64,000 nt of DNA from Flavobacteriales bacterium (GTDB lineage Bacteria > Bacteroidota > Bacteroidia > Flavobacteriales_D > Crocinitomicaceae), in NCBI GenBank assembly GCA_947462255.1, contig CANHOA010000012.1, positions 1-64,000 on the forward strand, written 5' to 3'. Of the stretch, positions 25,546 through 34,139 are shown piece by piece (position 1 is the first letter of the stretch; each line of letters starts with the position of its first letter). The position numbers and the translations under genes are program-made. Under the pieces are notes generated by a model that saw only the letters and a program-made list of their open reading frames with translations, did not search any database and was not told the origin of the DNA.

Positions 25546-26535
25546 CTAATAATCTGGTTTGCGTGGTTTGTTTTCCATGATTAATTCAATTCGTTCCATG
25601 ACATCTGTAGTAAGTAATTCCTGCGCTGAAATCGCTTTAAGATTTTCGCTTAACTGACTTGTTTTACTTGCGCCTAAAATTACGGTACTCACATTGTTGT
25701 TTTTTAGACACCAAGCCAAGGAAAGAACGGGAAGGCTTAGGCCAATTTCAGCAGACAACTTCGTCAGTTCAATCGCTTTTTGAATTTTTCCTTCGGTAAA
25801 GTTTTTATCCTTTAACCAATCTAAACCATCCATGCCCAATCTCGTTTCTGTTGGAAAACCATCGTTGTATTTTCCAGTTAAAATCCCACTAGCCAATGGC
25901 GACCAAATGGTGGTTCCGAGTCCTACCGTTTTATATAATTGTTCGAATTCTACTTCAATTTTATGTCGAGTAAAAAGGTTGTATTCGGGTTGTTCTACTA
26001 CTGGCCCAATTAGATGGTTTTGTTTCGCAAACATATGTGCTTCCATTATTTCTTGTGCTGACCATTCGCTGGTTCCCCAATATAACACTTTTCCTTGTGC
26101 AATAAGGTGATGCATCGCCCAAACAGTTTCCTCAATTGGGGTTGCTTTATCGGGTCGGTGACAAAGGTAAAGATCTAAATAATCAACCTGTAAACGTTTA
26201 AGCGCTTGGTGACAAGCTTCAAATACATGTTTTCTATTTAATCCTTTTTGAGTAGGTAATTGTCCGCCGCTGCCAAAAAATACTTTACTGCTTACAATAT
26301 AACTATCGCGTGACCATCCCGCCTTAGTTAGAATCTTGCCCATTACCTCCTCACTCATCCCGCGTGAATAAATTTCAGCGTTATCAAAGAAATTAATGCC
26401 ATTGTCATACGCAAGCGTCATCAGATCTTCGGCAATGCTAGTGTCAATTTGTTTTCCAAAGGTTAGCCAAGACCCAAAGGATAATCGGCTTATTTGTAGC
26501 CCTGTTTTACCTAAAGCAACGTATTCCATAATCAT
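25546..26535 (-). CDS. Aldo/keto reductase (Kv-beta/YghZ-like)
   Basis: The 329-aa TIM-barrel oxidoreductase uses NADPH to reduce carbonyl compounds. Seen: the start LGKTGLQISRLSFGSWLTFG, the tetrad Asp/Tyr in FFDNAEIYSRGMSEE (about 50), Lys in VSSKVFFGSGG (about 84), His in LYLCHRPD (about 124), and the C-terminal cofactor loop VILGASKTSQLSENL (about 286). It resembles the potassium-channel beta-subunit branch of the family. Start may be six bases downstream (MEYV). Confidence 0.92.
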   Translation of the reverse strand: MIMEYVALGKTGLQISRLSFGSWLTFGKQIDTSIAEDLMTLAYDNGINFFDNAEIYSRGMSEEVMGKILTKAGWSRDSYIVSSKVFFGSGGQLPTQKGLNRKHVFEACHQALKRLQVDYLDLYLCHRPDKATPIEETVWAMHHLIAQGKVLYWGTSEWSAQEIMEAHMFAKQNHLIGPVVEQPEYNLFTRHKIEVEFEQLYKTVGLGTTIWSPLASGILTGKYNDGFPTETRLGMDGLDWLKDKNFTEGKIQKAIELTKLSAEIGLSLPVLSLAWCLKNNNVSTVILGASKTSQLSENLKAISAQELLTTDVMERIELIMENKPRKPDY

Positions 26536-26548
26536 TAATTTTTGAGTG

Positions 26549-26556
26549 CAAAAATA
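26549..26556 (-). promoter_or_regulatory. -7 box of the aldo/keto reductase gene
   Basis: The minus strand reads TATTTTTG, matching TAnnTTTG, 13 nt before the ATG at 26535. Confidence 0.55.
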
Positions 26557-26696
26557 GGCATTTTCACCAAATACTTAGCCAGTATTTATTTGAATTCTTT
26601 GGTTCTTTTTAGTAAGTTTGTCACAACTAACTTGTTTCTTATCGACGGAAAGAAGTGTGTATTAGAAAGGTAAATCCATGAATAATTAACACTGCA

Positions 26697-29363
26697 ATGA
26701 AAAGTAATGATGCCTTGAATATTGAATTACAACGAACATTAGAGGTATTAAACTTTGCGAATCCTTTTTACTTATTGCTCAATGTTAATGGGAAAATAAT
26801 TGGTGTAGGAGATGCTTACAAGAAGCTCCTGCCGAAACTTAAGGCATTAGATGATTTTTCCGAGCATTTTTTTTGGGAAAAGGGATTGTCAACACCTCGT
26901 CTAGATAAGGCACTGAGCAATCAAGTGCTGCACACACGTCTAAAAAACGATGCCTATGATGTTTCAATTAGAAATACCTCATTTGGTGTTCTAATTTTAA
27001 ACACGCAAGGTGATTCAAACGCCGCATCAGAAAGGATTAAAACCAAAAAAACTGCAGCCTTACCGCATGAAAATCCGAATCCTGTTTTGCGATTTTCCAA
27101 TAAATTAGAGCTCTTATATGCAAATAAAGCTGCTGAACAAGGATTTTTAACCGATTTCCAAATACATTCAGATGGTGTAAAGGACTATGATTTGAAAATT
27201 AATTTATTGAATTGTTTAAAGCGTAATGTCCCTTCGTTGAAGATTTTTTTATCCAGAGCTGGAAAAAATTATATGATTAGTATTATTAATGTTATCGATC
27301 AGGGATATTTAAATATTTATGCGAATGACATTTCTCTTTTTATTACCCAAGTTGAAGAAAAGGAGGAAGAGTTGCGGAGATTAACGATCACAAATGATGA
27401 GCAGCGTAATTTTTATGAATATATACTAAATAATCTACCATCCGATATTGCAGTTTTTAGCCCGGAGCATAAATACCTATTTATAAATCCTCAAGCTATT
27501 AAAGATAAGGAGACGCGCGAATTTATGATCGGGAAAGATGATTTTGATTATTGTAATTTAAAAGGCATTCCAACGGATTCTGCTAAATTTAGACGTGCCG
27601 CTTTTAGTAAGGTAAAAGAAGGTAATAAAGAAATCGAATGGGAGGATGAGTTATTTGATTTAGCAGGTAATCGTAAGGTGGTTTTGCGTAAACTGGCTCC
27701 TGTTTTTGACAAAGATGAACAACTTCGTTATGTGGTTGGATATGGAATTGACATAACAGCGATTAAATTGTCGAAGGATATACTTCAAAAAAACAATCTT
27801 TTTCAAGCTACTTTAATGGATCTGGCAACAAAATACATCAATTTGCCAATCGAAAAGATGGATGTTACAATTAACGAGTCCTTGTCGCAATTAGGAAATT
27901 TTGTCCATGTTGATCGAGTTTATATTTTCACCTATGACCATAAGTCAAAAACAGCTTCAAACACTTATGAATGGTGCGCAGAAGGTGTCGGACCACAAAT
28001 AGATAATTTACAATTTATACCATTTTCAAGTATTCCATTTTGGATAGAAACACATGCAAAAGGAGATGAAATAATTATTGAAAAAACGACTGAATTACCT
28101 GATGGAACAGTTAAAGAAATGCTGCTTGAACAAGACATAAAGAGTGTATTTGCCCTTCCTTTAATGAAAGGAAATAAATGCATCGGATTTGTCGGATTTG
28201 ATGCTGTGCTTAACTACAGAGTATTTTATGAAGATGAGAAGGATTTGCTTCGATTGTTTGGGAAAATGCTCGTTAATTTAGAGATTCAAACTAATTTCCT
28301 CAAACAAATTAGTGCTAAAACAGAAGAAATTCAAAACATAAATACCGATTTGGAATTGATTGTAGCTGAGAAAACCAAACGAAATATTGAATTGTCCAAA
28401 TCAATAACGGATCAAGAAAAATTAGTAACCATCGGTGAAATTGCTTCAGGGATTGCTCATGATTTAAATACGCCATTGGGCGCAATTAAAATTGGAGCCG
28501 AAAGCATTCGATATACTTTAAGTGAATTACTAAAAAATATCGTTTGGAAGTGTTCTGAAGAGCAAATAAAATTCGCATGTGAAAGATCCGCGCAAAAACA
28601 AGGTGAATTATTTTTAGGTGGACTCCAGTTACGGAGAGAAATAAAAGAATTTGAAGATTATTTATCCCTAAATTTTCCTGAATTCAAAGCAGAATCTAAC
28701 GAAATCGCAGGCCTGTTTGTTAAAAGTAGAATCTCACTTTCCGAAACTCAATTAATTAAACAGTGTATGGAAACAGTAAACAGAAAAGATTTTCTGTTGC
28801 TGATTTATCATATTCAATTAAATAGAAATTTTATTGATACCATTCTATCGTCTAGTGAAAGAGGTGCTAAGGTGGTGCAAGACCTTCGCTCTTTTATCAA
28901 AGAGCCCCAAAACAAGAGTAAAGGAATGGTTAATCTTCGAGAAAATATCACGACTGTTTTAACAATTTTTAATTATGAACTGAAGCGAAACATCGATGTT
29001 GAATTTACTGTGCCTGATTCCTTATCAATACTTGGGTTCGATATAAAGCTTTTTCAATTATGGTCTAATATTATTAAAAATGCAATAGAAGCGATGGATG
29101 ATAAAAAGGAACGTGGAAAATTGATAATTAATGGTAAAAAGACTAAAAAAGGCATTGAACTTAGCATTGAAAATAATGGACCACTTATTCCTGAGAAAAT
29201 CCAACAAAAGATTTTTGAAAAGTATTTTACCACCAAATCAGGCCAAAATGGTTCTGGATTGGGATTGAGCATTGTTAAAAATGTGTTGAGTATGCATAAT
29301 GCGACCATATCGCTAAACTCAACTTCAGTCTCAACTACTTTTACAATTTTCTTTAATGATTAG
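26697..29363 (+). CDS. Soluble PAS-GAF sensor histidine kinase with enlarged DHp region
   Basis: The 888-aa kinase has no transmembrane helix. Order: a PAS-like N-terminal part (about 1-220), a coiled stretch, a PAS domain (about 235-360, YILNNLPSDIAVFSPEHKYLF), a GAF domain (about 370-535), a coiled coil, then H-box GEIASGIAHDLNTPLGAIK with His588, N-box WSNIIKNAIEAMDD with Asn795 and G2 GSGLGLSIVKN (about 848). The 207 residues between His and Asn are roughly twice the usual distance, so an extra helical insert sits in the dimerisation/histidine domain. A response regulator follows 63 nt downstream and is the likely partner. It should sense a cytoplasmic signal. Confidence 0.92.
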   Translation: MKSNDALNIELQRTLEVLNFANPFYLLLNVNGKIIGVGDAYKKLLPKLKALDDFSEHFFWEKGLSTPRLDKALSNQVLHTRLKNDAYDVSIRNTSFGVLILNTQGDSNAASERIKTKKTAALPHENPNPVLRFSNKLELLYANKAAEQGFLTDFQIHSDGVKDYDLKINLLNCLKRNVPSLKIFLSRAGKNYMISIINVIDQGYLNIYANDISLFITQVEEKEEELRRLTITNDEQRNFYEYILNNLPSDIAVFSPEHKYLFINPQAIKDKETREFMIGKDDFDYCNLKGIPTDSAKFRRAAFSKVKEGNKEIEWEDELFDLAGNRKVVLRKLAPVFDKDEQLRYVVGYGIDITAIKLSKDILQKNNLFQATLMDLATKYINLPIEKMDVTINESLSQLGNFVHVDRVYIFTYDHKSKTASNTYEWCAEGVGPQIDNLQFIPFSSIPFWIETHAKGDEIIIEKTTELPDGTVKEMLLEQDIKSVFALPLMKGNKCIGFVGFDAVLNYRVFYEDEKDLLRLFGKMLVNLEIQTNFLKQISAKTEEIQNINTDLELIVAEKTKRNIELSKSITDQEKLVTIGEIASGIAHDLNTPLGAIKIGAESIRYTLSELLKNIVWKCSEEQIKFACERSAQKQGELFLGGLQLRREIKEFEDYLSLNFPEFKAESNEIAGLFVKSRISLSETQLIKQCMETVNRKDFLLLIYHIQLNRNFIDTILSSSERGAKVVQDLRSFIKEPQNKSKGMVNLRENITTVLTIFNYELKRNIDVEFTVPDSLSILGFDIKLFQLWSNIIKNAIEAMDDKKERGKLIINGKKTKKGIELSIENNGPLIPEKIQQKIFEKYFTTKSGQNGSGLGLSIVKNVLSMHNATISLNSTSVSTTFTIFFND

Positions 29364-29414
29364 TTATGAACATAAAAAAACTGTTCCAACTGCTCAATAA
29401 TTTATATTTATATC

Positions 29415-29422
29415 TACTTTTG
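29415..29422 (+). promoter_or_regulatory. -7 box directly in front of the response regulator start
   Basis: TACTTTTG matches TAnnTTTG and ends 4 nt before the ATG at 29427, suggesting a separate, nearly leaderless transcript for the regulator. Confidence 0.55.
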
Positions 29423-29426
29423 TCGC

Positions 29427-29837
29427 ATGGATGAAATAAAATATGCTGTCGTTTGTGTAGATGATGATGCCTTTATACTACAAATGTTAGGCTTTCAATT
29501 ATCAAAAATCGTTGATCAAAAGTATACGCTCTTGGAGTATTTTACAGATCCTTCAGAGGCGCTTGTAAACATCGACCAATTAGTTGCTGAAAAAATAGAT
29601 ATTATTTTTATTATCGTAGATTACTTAATGCCTAAAATGACAGGCGCCGAATTAATTCGTGAGATTAAGGCAAAACATCCTAATCTTAAATGTGTCATGC
29701 TCTCAGGGCATGCTAATCCAATTTCGATAGAGGCCTTAAACAAAGAAAATATGCTTGAGTCATTTATTTCGAAACCTTGGAATGAGGAAGAGCTTTTTGA
29801 TACGATTCGCCCAATTTTAGAAGGCTACACTCGATAA
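29427..29837 (+). CDS. Single-domain response regulator
   Basis: The 136-aa protein is a receiver domain only: acidic pocket VCVDDDAFIL (about 9), phospho-acceptor Asp in IIVDYLMPKMTGAELI (about 68), Thr/Ser switch in VMLSGHA and conserved Lys in ISKPWNEEEL (about 114). Without an output domain it must act through protein contact, as in a phosphorelay or CheY-like role. It follows the PAS-GAF kinase and precedes saccharopine reductase by 9 nt. Confidence 0.92.
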   Translation: MDEIKYAVVCVDDDAFILQMLGFQLSKIVDQKYTLLEYFTDPSEALVNIDQLVAEKIDIIFIIVDYLMPKMTGAELIREIKAKHPNLKCVMLSGHANPISIEALNKENMLESFISKPWNEEELFDTIRPILEGYTR

Positions 29838-29846
29838 TCTTTTTTC

Positions 29847-31184
29847 ATGAAAACAATTCTGCTTCTTGGCGCTGGAATGTCATCTTCCTCCTTGATTCGA
29901 TACCTGTTAGAAGAGTCCGAGAAATTTGATTGGAAACTAAACGTTGTTGATCAAAATACAGCGCTTGTTTTGAAGAAAATAGCCAATCACCCCAGAGCAG
30001 AAGCACTCTCTTTTAATGCGCTTGATACAACGGAAAGAAGAAAAAATATCGAAGAAGCAGATTTGGTAATTTCTATGCTCCCAGCTCGATTTCACCCCGA
30101 TATTGCAAAAGACTGTATTGAGTTAAAAACGAATTTAATTACACCTTCTTACCTTGCTCCAGAAATGAAAGCGCTAACGGAAAAAGCTGTTCAGGCGGGT
30201 GTCATTATAATGAATGAAGTTGGTGTTGATCCAGGAATTGATCACATGAGCGCTATGCAGATTATTCATAAAATACAAGAGATAGGAGCTGAAATGGTGA
30301 GCTTTAAATCGTTTTGTGGTGGATTAATAGCGCCAGAATCAGATAATAATCCTTGGCATTATAAATTTACATGGAACCCTAGAAATGTAGTTTTGGCTGG
30401 ACAAGGATCAGCTGCTGCGTTTATTCAGAATAATGAGTTCAAATATATTCCCTACAATCAATTGTTTAAAAGAACGGAACGGTTCGTAATTGGTGATTTT
30501 GGAGAATTTGAAGGATACGCAAATCGCGATTCATTTGCCTATCGTGAAACCTATGGATTATTTGATATTAAAACCATCTATCGTGGTACTCTGAGAAGAC
30601 CAAATTTTTGCGATGCTTGGAATGTTTTTGTTGAGTTGGGCATGACAGATGACAGTTACTCATTATTCGAGTCGCATAAAATGTCGCCACGAAAATTTGT
30701 GAATTCATTTCTGCCGTATCATCAAACTAAAACAGTGGAGGAAAAATTTCATAATTTTCTAGGAAGCGAAAGGACTCATCTTTTTCATCAATTTGAATGG
30801 CTTGGTTTGTTCGATGATGAGCGTGTTCTTGGATTAGAAAAAGCAACTCCAGCCCAACTCTTAGAAAATATACTGATTGGTCGTCTATCCCTGAGCCCGG
30901 GAGATAAGGACATGTTGGTCATGTATCACGAGTTTGATTATATTCTAAACGGGTCGCAGAAACAAATTCTTTCTTCCATGATTTGTTTAGGTGCCGATCA
31001 AACCTATACCGCAATGTCTGATACAGTCGGATTACCAGTAGGGATGATGGCTAAATTAATCCTTAATGGTGAATTTAATAAGCCTGGAATTCATATTCCC
31101 GTAGATCGTGAAGTATATGAACCTATTTTAAGCGAATTAAAATCCTTTGGGATATCTTTTCAAGAAATCGAAAATGATTTGTAA
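29847..31184 (+). CDS. Saccharopine dehydrogenase/reductase family protein
   Basis: The 445-aa enzyme resembles LYS9-type saccharopine reductase: Rossmann start LLLGAGMSSSSLIRYL, ISMLPARFHPDIAKDCI (about 74), NEVGVDPGIDHMSAMQ (about 125) and SFCGGLIAPESDNNPWHYKFTWNPRNV (about 154, saccharopine site). It would interconvert saccharopine and aminoadipate semialdehyde plus glutamate; in Bacteroidota this usually means lysine degradation. It starts 9 nt after the response regulator and may be co-transcribed with it. Confidence 0.9.
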   Translation: MKTILLLGAGMSSSSLIRYLLEESEKFDWKLNVVDQNTALVLKKIANHPRAEALSFNALDTTERRKNIEEADLVISMLPARFHPDIAKDCIELKTNLITPSYLAPEMKALTEKAVQAGVIIMNEVGVDPGIDHMSAMQIIHKIQEIGAEMVSFKSFCGGLIAPESDNNPWHYKFTWNPRNVVLAGQGSAAAFIQNNEFKYIPYNQLFKRTERFVIGDFGEFEGYANRDSFAYRETYGLFDIKTIYRGTLRRPNFCDAWNVFVELGMTDDSYSLFESHKMSPRKFVNSFLPYHQTKTVEEKFHNFLGSERTHLFHQFEWLGLFDDERVLGLEKATPAQLLENILIGRLSLSPGDKDMLVMYHEFDYILNGSQKQILSSMICLGADQTYTAMSDTVGLPVGMMAKLILNGEFNKPGIHIPVDREVYEPILSELKSFGISFQEIENDL

Positions 31185-31207
31185 ATTCGTCACTAGATAC
31201 TAAAATT

Positions 31208-31513
31208 ATGCAAAACGAAGAAAACCAAATGAACATAGAATTATCTGAGGAAATAGCCTTAGGTATTTATTCAAACCTAGCCATTATTACACATTCTCCT
31301 GCTGAAGTAGTGTGCGATTTTGTTCAAATCATGCCCGGAATGCCCAAAGGAAAGGTGCGGTCTCGGGTGCTGATGACGCCTCAGAATGCAAAGCGATTTC
31401 TGCACGCATTGACCGAAAACATTCAGAAGTTTGAACAAAGTTTTGGCGAGATAAATGATCCACAACAAGGTTTTCCTCCCATGAATTTTGGCACGCCAAA
31501 TACAATGGCCTAG
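31208..31513 (+). CDS. DUF3467 family protein
   Basis: A 101-aa soluble protein matching the DUF3467 pattern: IELSEEIALGIYSNLAIITHSPAEVVCDFVQIMPG, then a RSRVLMTPQNAKRFLHALTENIQKFE segment. Function is unknown. From memory the gene usually follows rpoC directly in Bacteroidota; here it is about 11 kb upstream of rpoB, between saccharopine reductase and a glycosyltransferase (24-nt and 18-nt spacing). Confidence 0.85.
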   Translation: MQNEENQMNIELSEEIALGIYSNLAIITHSPAEVVCDFVQIMPGMPKGKVRSRVLMTPQNAKRFLHALTENIQKFEQSFGEINDPQQGFPPMNFGTPNTMA

Positions 31514-31530
31514 TAAATTTTAAAACCAAT

Positions 31531-32445
31531 ATGGACGTATCCGTTTGCATTCCTGTATTTAATTCGGATGTCAAAAAATTGGTCACGGCACTTGCTGAGC
31601 AAATTGCACTCAATCAACTTTCAGCTGAAATTGTCGTTTTAGACGATGCTTCATCGATTGAGATAGAAGCCCAAAATCGTGCTGCGCTGGAAGGGCTGAG
31701 TCATACTCGGTATTTTTCTCTTCCAAAAAATGTGGGTAGATCTGCGATTAGAAATCGTTTCATTGATCTTGCTACAGGTGATTTTCTTTTGTTTATTGAT
31801 GGCGATTCAGAAATAATAAATCCTAATTTCTTAGAAAATTACACGAAAACATTAAGTTTATCACCCATTGATTTACTGTATGGTGGAAGTGTTTATTCAG
31901 AAGATGCCCCCCAAGCAAATTATTTTCTGAGGTGGAAGTATAGCTGGATAAGGGAATCGAAGTCGGCTCAAGAACGATCGATAACTCCTTATGGATTTAA
32001 AACCAATAATTTTATTATCAAAAAATCTGTCTTTTCTAGTTTCCCCTTTGATGAGCGTATTCAAGGTTATGGCCATGAGGATACTCTTTTTGGATTTATA
32101 CTTTGTAAAAATAATATTGTGCTAAATCATGTCGAAAATCCAGTATTAAATAGCTGTTTAGACACCAATGATATTTTTCTCTCAAAAACGGAGGAGGCAA
32201 TAAAAAACCTATGGTACATTCATAAAAATATTGCCACGGAAATCGATTTTGTGGCAAATGTTCGTTTGTTAAAGGCTTATTATTGGCTAAAAAATAGGGG
32301 TTTGCTTCCACTACTGAAACTTAGTAATTATTTAGTTGGAAAGTACAATAAGCGCCTCTTGCTTTCAGGGCGATTCACTATACGAATGTTTGATTTTTTT
32401 AAGCTTTCAATGCTTTTAAAACAAGCGTCTACTCAGGATAAATAG
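31531..32445 (+). CDS. Family 2 glycosyltransferase
   Basis: The 304-aa GT-A enzyme has the nucleotide-sugar site VCIPVFNSDVKKLV and VVLDDASS (about 37), the metal-binding DGD in FLLFIDGDSEI (about 90) and the acceptor-side GYGHEDTLFGFIL (about 179), like GT27-type C-terminal domains. Substrate is unknown; it probably builds an envelope polysaccharide or O-linked glycan. The gene lies 17 nt behind DUF3467 and overlaps the converging GT4 gene by 17 nt. Confidence 0.88.
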   Translation: MDVSVCIPVFNSDVKKLVTALAEQIALNQLSAEIVVLDDASSIEIEAQNRAALEGLSHTRYFSLPKNVGRSAIRNRFIDLATGDFLLFIDGDSEIINPNFLENYTKTLSLSPIDLLYGGSVYSEDAPQANYFLRWKYSWIRESKSAQERSITPYGFKTNNFIIKKSVFSSFPFDERIQGYGHEDTLFGFILCKNNIVLNHVENPVLNSCLDTNDIFLSKTEEAIKNLWYIHKNIATEIDFVANVRLLKAYYWLKNRGLLPLLKLSNYLVGKYNKRLLLSGRFTIRMFDFFKLSMLLKQASTQDK

Positions 32446-33547
32446 TTCGCATGATAGCCTCTAACTTAGGCTTTTCATTTCCCCAATGTTCTATTTCTGC
32501 CGCTTTATTGCAGTTGCTTCGTAAAGACGAAAGTAAGGTGGTATCGTGTTGCAACGTTTTGATCGCATGTGCGATTTGTGCCGGACTTACCTCAGAAATA
32601 ACCAGGCCGATTTCATATTTCTGCACTAATGATTTTATTTCAACTAAATCCATGCAAATAATAGGCGTGCCAGCTTGGAGGTAATCAAATACTTTATTCG
32701 GCAGGGCAAATTGGTGGTTTTTACTACTAGGTTTATCTATTGCAAGACCGCAATCAGCTAGTTGAGTAAATGCCATTAGTTCTTGGTATGGGCGCTTACC
32801 AAAAAAATGCACCCTTTTTTCTAAGGAAAGATTAGCCACTATTTTTTTTGCTTTTGGCAAAACATCTCCATCTCCAACAATCAATAAATCAACATTCTCA
32901 AGCAATAAAATCGCTTCGATGGCTTCTTCAATCCCTCGATCAACATTTAATCCTGAGCCCTGAATGATAACCTTAAACGAATTACTAGGAATCTTTTCTA
33001 TTAGTAATGCATCCATCTTCGGAATCGTTATTCTTTCGGGAACATTGCGGATAACATGAAAGACAACACCGTACTTTTCCTCAAAAATAGCTGCGAGCGA
33101 CTCATTAACCGTGATGCAGTGCTTTAACTTGGGAATGATGCGTTTTTCAACAAATGCCCAAATGCCTTTTTTGAAAGGCGAATGCTCTAATTCGGGCACC
33201 TCTGTAAATAATTCGTGGGAATCATAAATTAGGGGAGTGCGCTTGAGTTTAGAAATAAGATAATTGGGTAATAAGGTGTCAAGGTCATTAGAATACAGTA
33301 TATCGACACGCTTAAAAAGTAGATAGAAAAATAACCGAAGTTGAAACGCAGCATAAAACAACACGCCCGTTTTGAAAATAAGACGGAATCTTTTGATGGC
33401 ATATGACCTTGTAACATCTTGGCTTTTAGGTAGTTTACGTCCTACCAACAGCACCTCAAAGCCTAAGGATTGCGCGACAATGCAGCTTCGATTTACTCGA
33501 TTATCTGTCGCAAGATCATTCGTTACGCTAAAAATTATTCGCTTCAT
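32429..33547 (-). CDS. Family 4 glycosyltransferase
   Basis: The 372-aa GT-B enzyme has an N-terminal half with SVTNDLATDNRVNRSCIVAQSLGF and the C-terminal nucleotide-sugar half starting VIIQGSGLNVDRGIEEAIEAI, then LLIVGDGDVLPKAKKI, VHFFGKRPYQEL and FALPNKVFDYLQAGTPIICMD. It should add sugars to a lipid or polysaccharide on the cytoplasmic side. It converges with the GT2 gene (17-nt overlap) and diverges from the tRNA-tuf cluster. Confidence 0.9.
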   Translation of the reverse strand: MKRIIFSVTNDLATDNRVNRSCIVAQSLGFEVLLVGRKLPKSQDVTRSYAIKRFRLIFKTGVLFYAAFQLRLFFYLLFKRVDILYSNDLDTLLPNYLISKLKRTPLIYDSHELFTEVPELEHSPFKKGIWAFVEKRIIPKLKHCITVNESLAAIFEEKYGVVFHVIRNVPERITIPKMDALLIEKIPSNSFKVIIQGSGLNVDRGIEEAIEAILLLENVDLLIVGDGDVLPKAKKIVANLSLEKRVHFFGKRPYQELMAFTQLADCGLAIDKPSSKNHQFALPNKVFDYLQAGTPIICMDLVEIKSLVQKYEIGLVISEVSPAQIAHAIKTLQHDTTLLSSLRSNCNKAAEIEHWGNEKPKLEAIMRTIYPE

Positions 33548-33623
33548 TGTTCGCCGTAAATTTAGAAATAACTTTATCGCTATTTTTAGCTTTGTAATAT
33601 TTTAAAAAAAAAACCTAAAATCC

Positions 33624-33653
33624 TTTGCGATAAAAAAAACTTTCGTACATTTG
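33624..33653 (+). promoter_or_regulatory. Promoter of the tRNA-tuf cluster
   Basis: TTTG at 33624-33627, an 18-nt spacer and TACATTTG at 33646-33653: both Bacteroidota elements match fully. It lies about 60 nt before the first tRNA. Confidence 0.85.
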
Positions 33654-33713
33654 CAGTCCAAAATTTAAGGAAGTTTAGGGAAAAAGTTCTTTATATTAGT
33701 GATTTCAACATTC

Positions 33714-33787
33714 GCCGATGTAGCTCAGTTGGCCAGAGCAGCTGATTTGTAATCAGCTGGTCGGGGGTTCGAATCCCTCCATCGGCT
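33714..33787 (+). tRNA. trnT: tRNA-Thr (anticodon TGT)
   Basis: Acceptor GCCGATG pairs with CATCGGC, the anticodon loop TTTGTAA in a GCTGA/TCAGC stem gives TGT (codon ACA), and the T-arm is intact (GTTCGAAT). CCA is not encoded. First of four tRNAs before tuf. Confidence 0.95.
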
Positions 33788-33795
33788 CGAGTATT

Positions 33796-33878
33796 GGGGA
33801 GATACTCAAGTGGCTAACGAGAACAGACTGTAAATCTGTTGGTGCATACCTTCGCAGGTTCGAATCCTGCTCTCCCCA
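33796..33878 (+). tRNA. trnY: tRNA-Tyr (anticodon GTA)
   Basis: Acceptor GGGGAGA/TCTCCCC, anticodon loop CTGTAAA gives GTA, and a long class II variable arm is present, as expected for bacterial tRNA-Tyr. Length 83 nt. Confidence 0.95.
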
Positions 33879-33891
33879 CAGTTAGTATTAA

Positions 33892-33964
33892 GCGGGAGTA
33901 GCTCAGTTGGTAGAGCTTCAGCCTTCCAAGCTGAACGTCGCGAGTTCGAGTCTCGTCTCCCGCT
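33892..33964 (+). tRNA. trnG: tRNA-Gly (anticodon TCC)
   Basis: Acceptor GCGGGAG/CTCCCGC and anticodon loop CTTCCAA in a TCAGC/GCTGA stem give TCC (codon GGA). The T-loop GTTCGAG is normal. Confidence 0.95.
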
Positions 33965-33980
33965 CAAAATTGCTTTCTGC

Positions 33981-34052
33981 GCCGGTGTAGCTCAGGGGTA
34001 GAGCGCTTCCTTGGTAAGGAAGAGGTCATGAGTTCAATTCTCATCATTGGCT
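33981..34052 (+). tRNA. trnT: tRNA-Thr (anticodon GGT)
   Basis: The anticodon loop TTGGTAA in a CTTCC/GGAAG stem gives GGT (codon ACC). Acceptor GCCGGTG pairs with CATTGGC through two adjacent G-T wobbles at positions 4 and 5. T-arm ATGAG/CTCAT is intact. It directly precedes tuf. Confidence 0.92.
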
Positions 34053-34139
34053 CAAATGAATAAATAAAAAGACATTGGATTGCTAAAGTGTAGTCCTTTT
34101 AAAATAGGTTGTATTTATTAACAAGTAACAAACAAAAAA

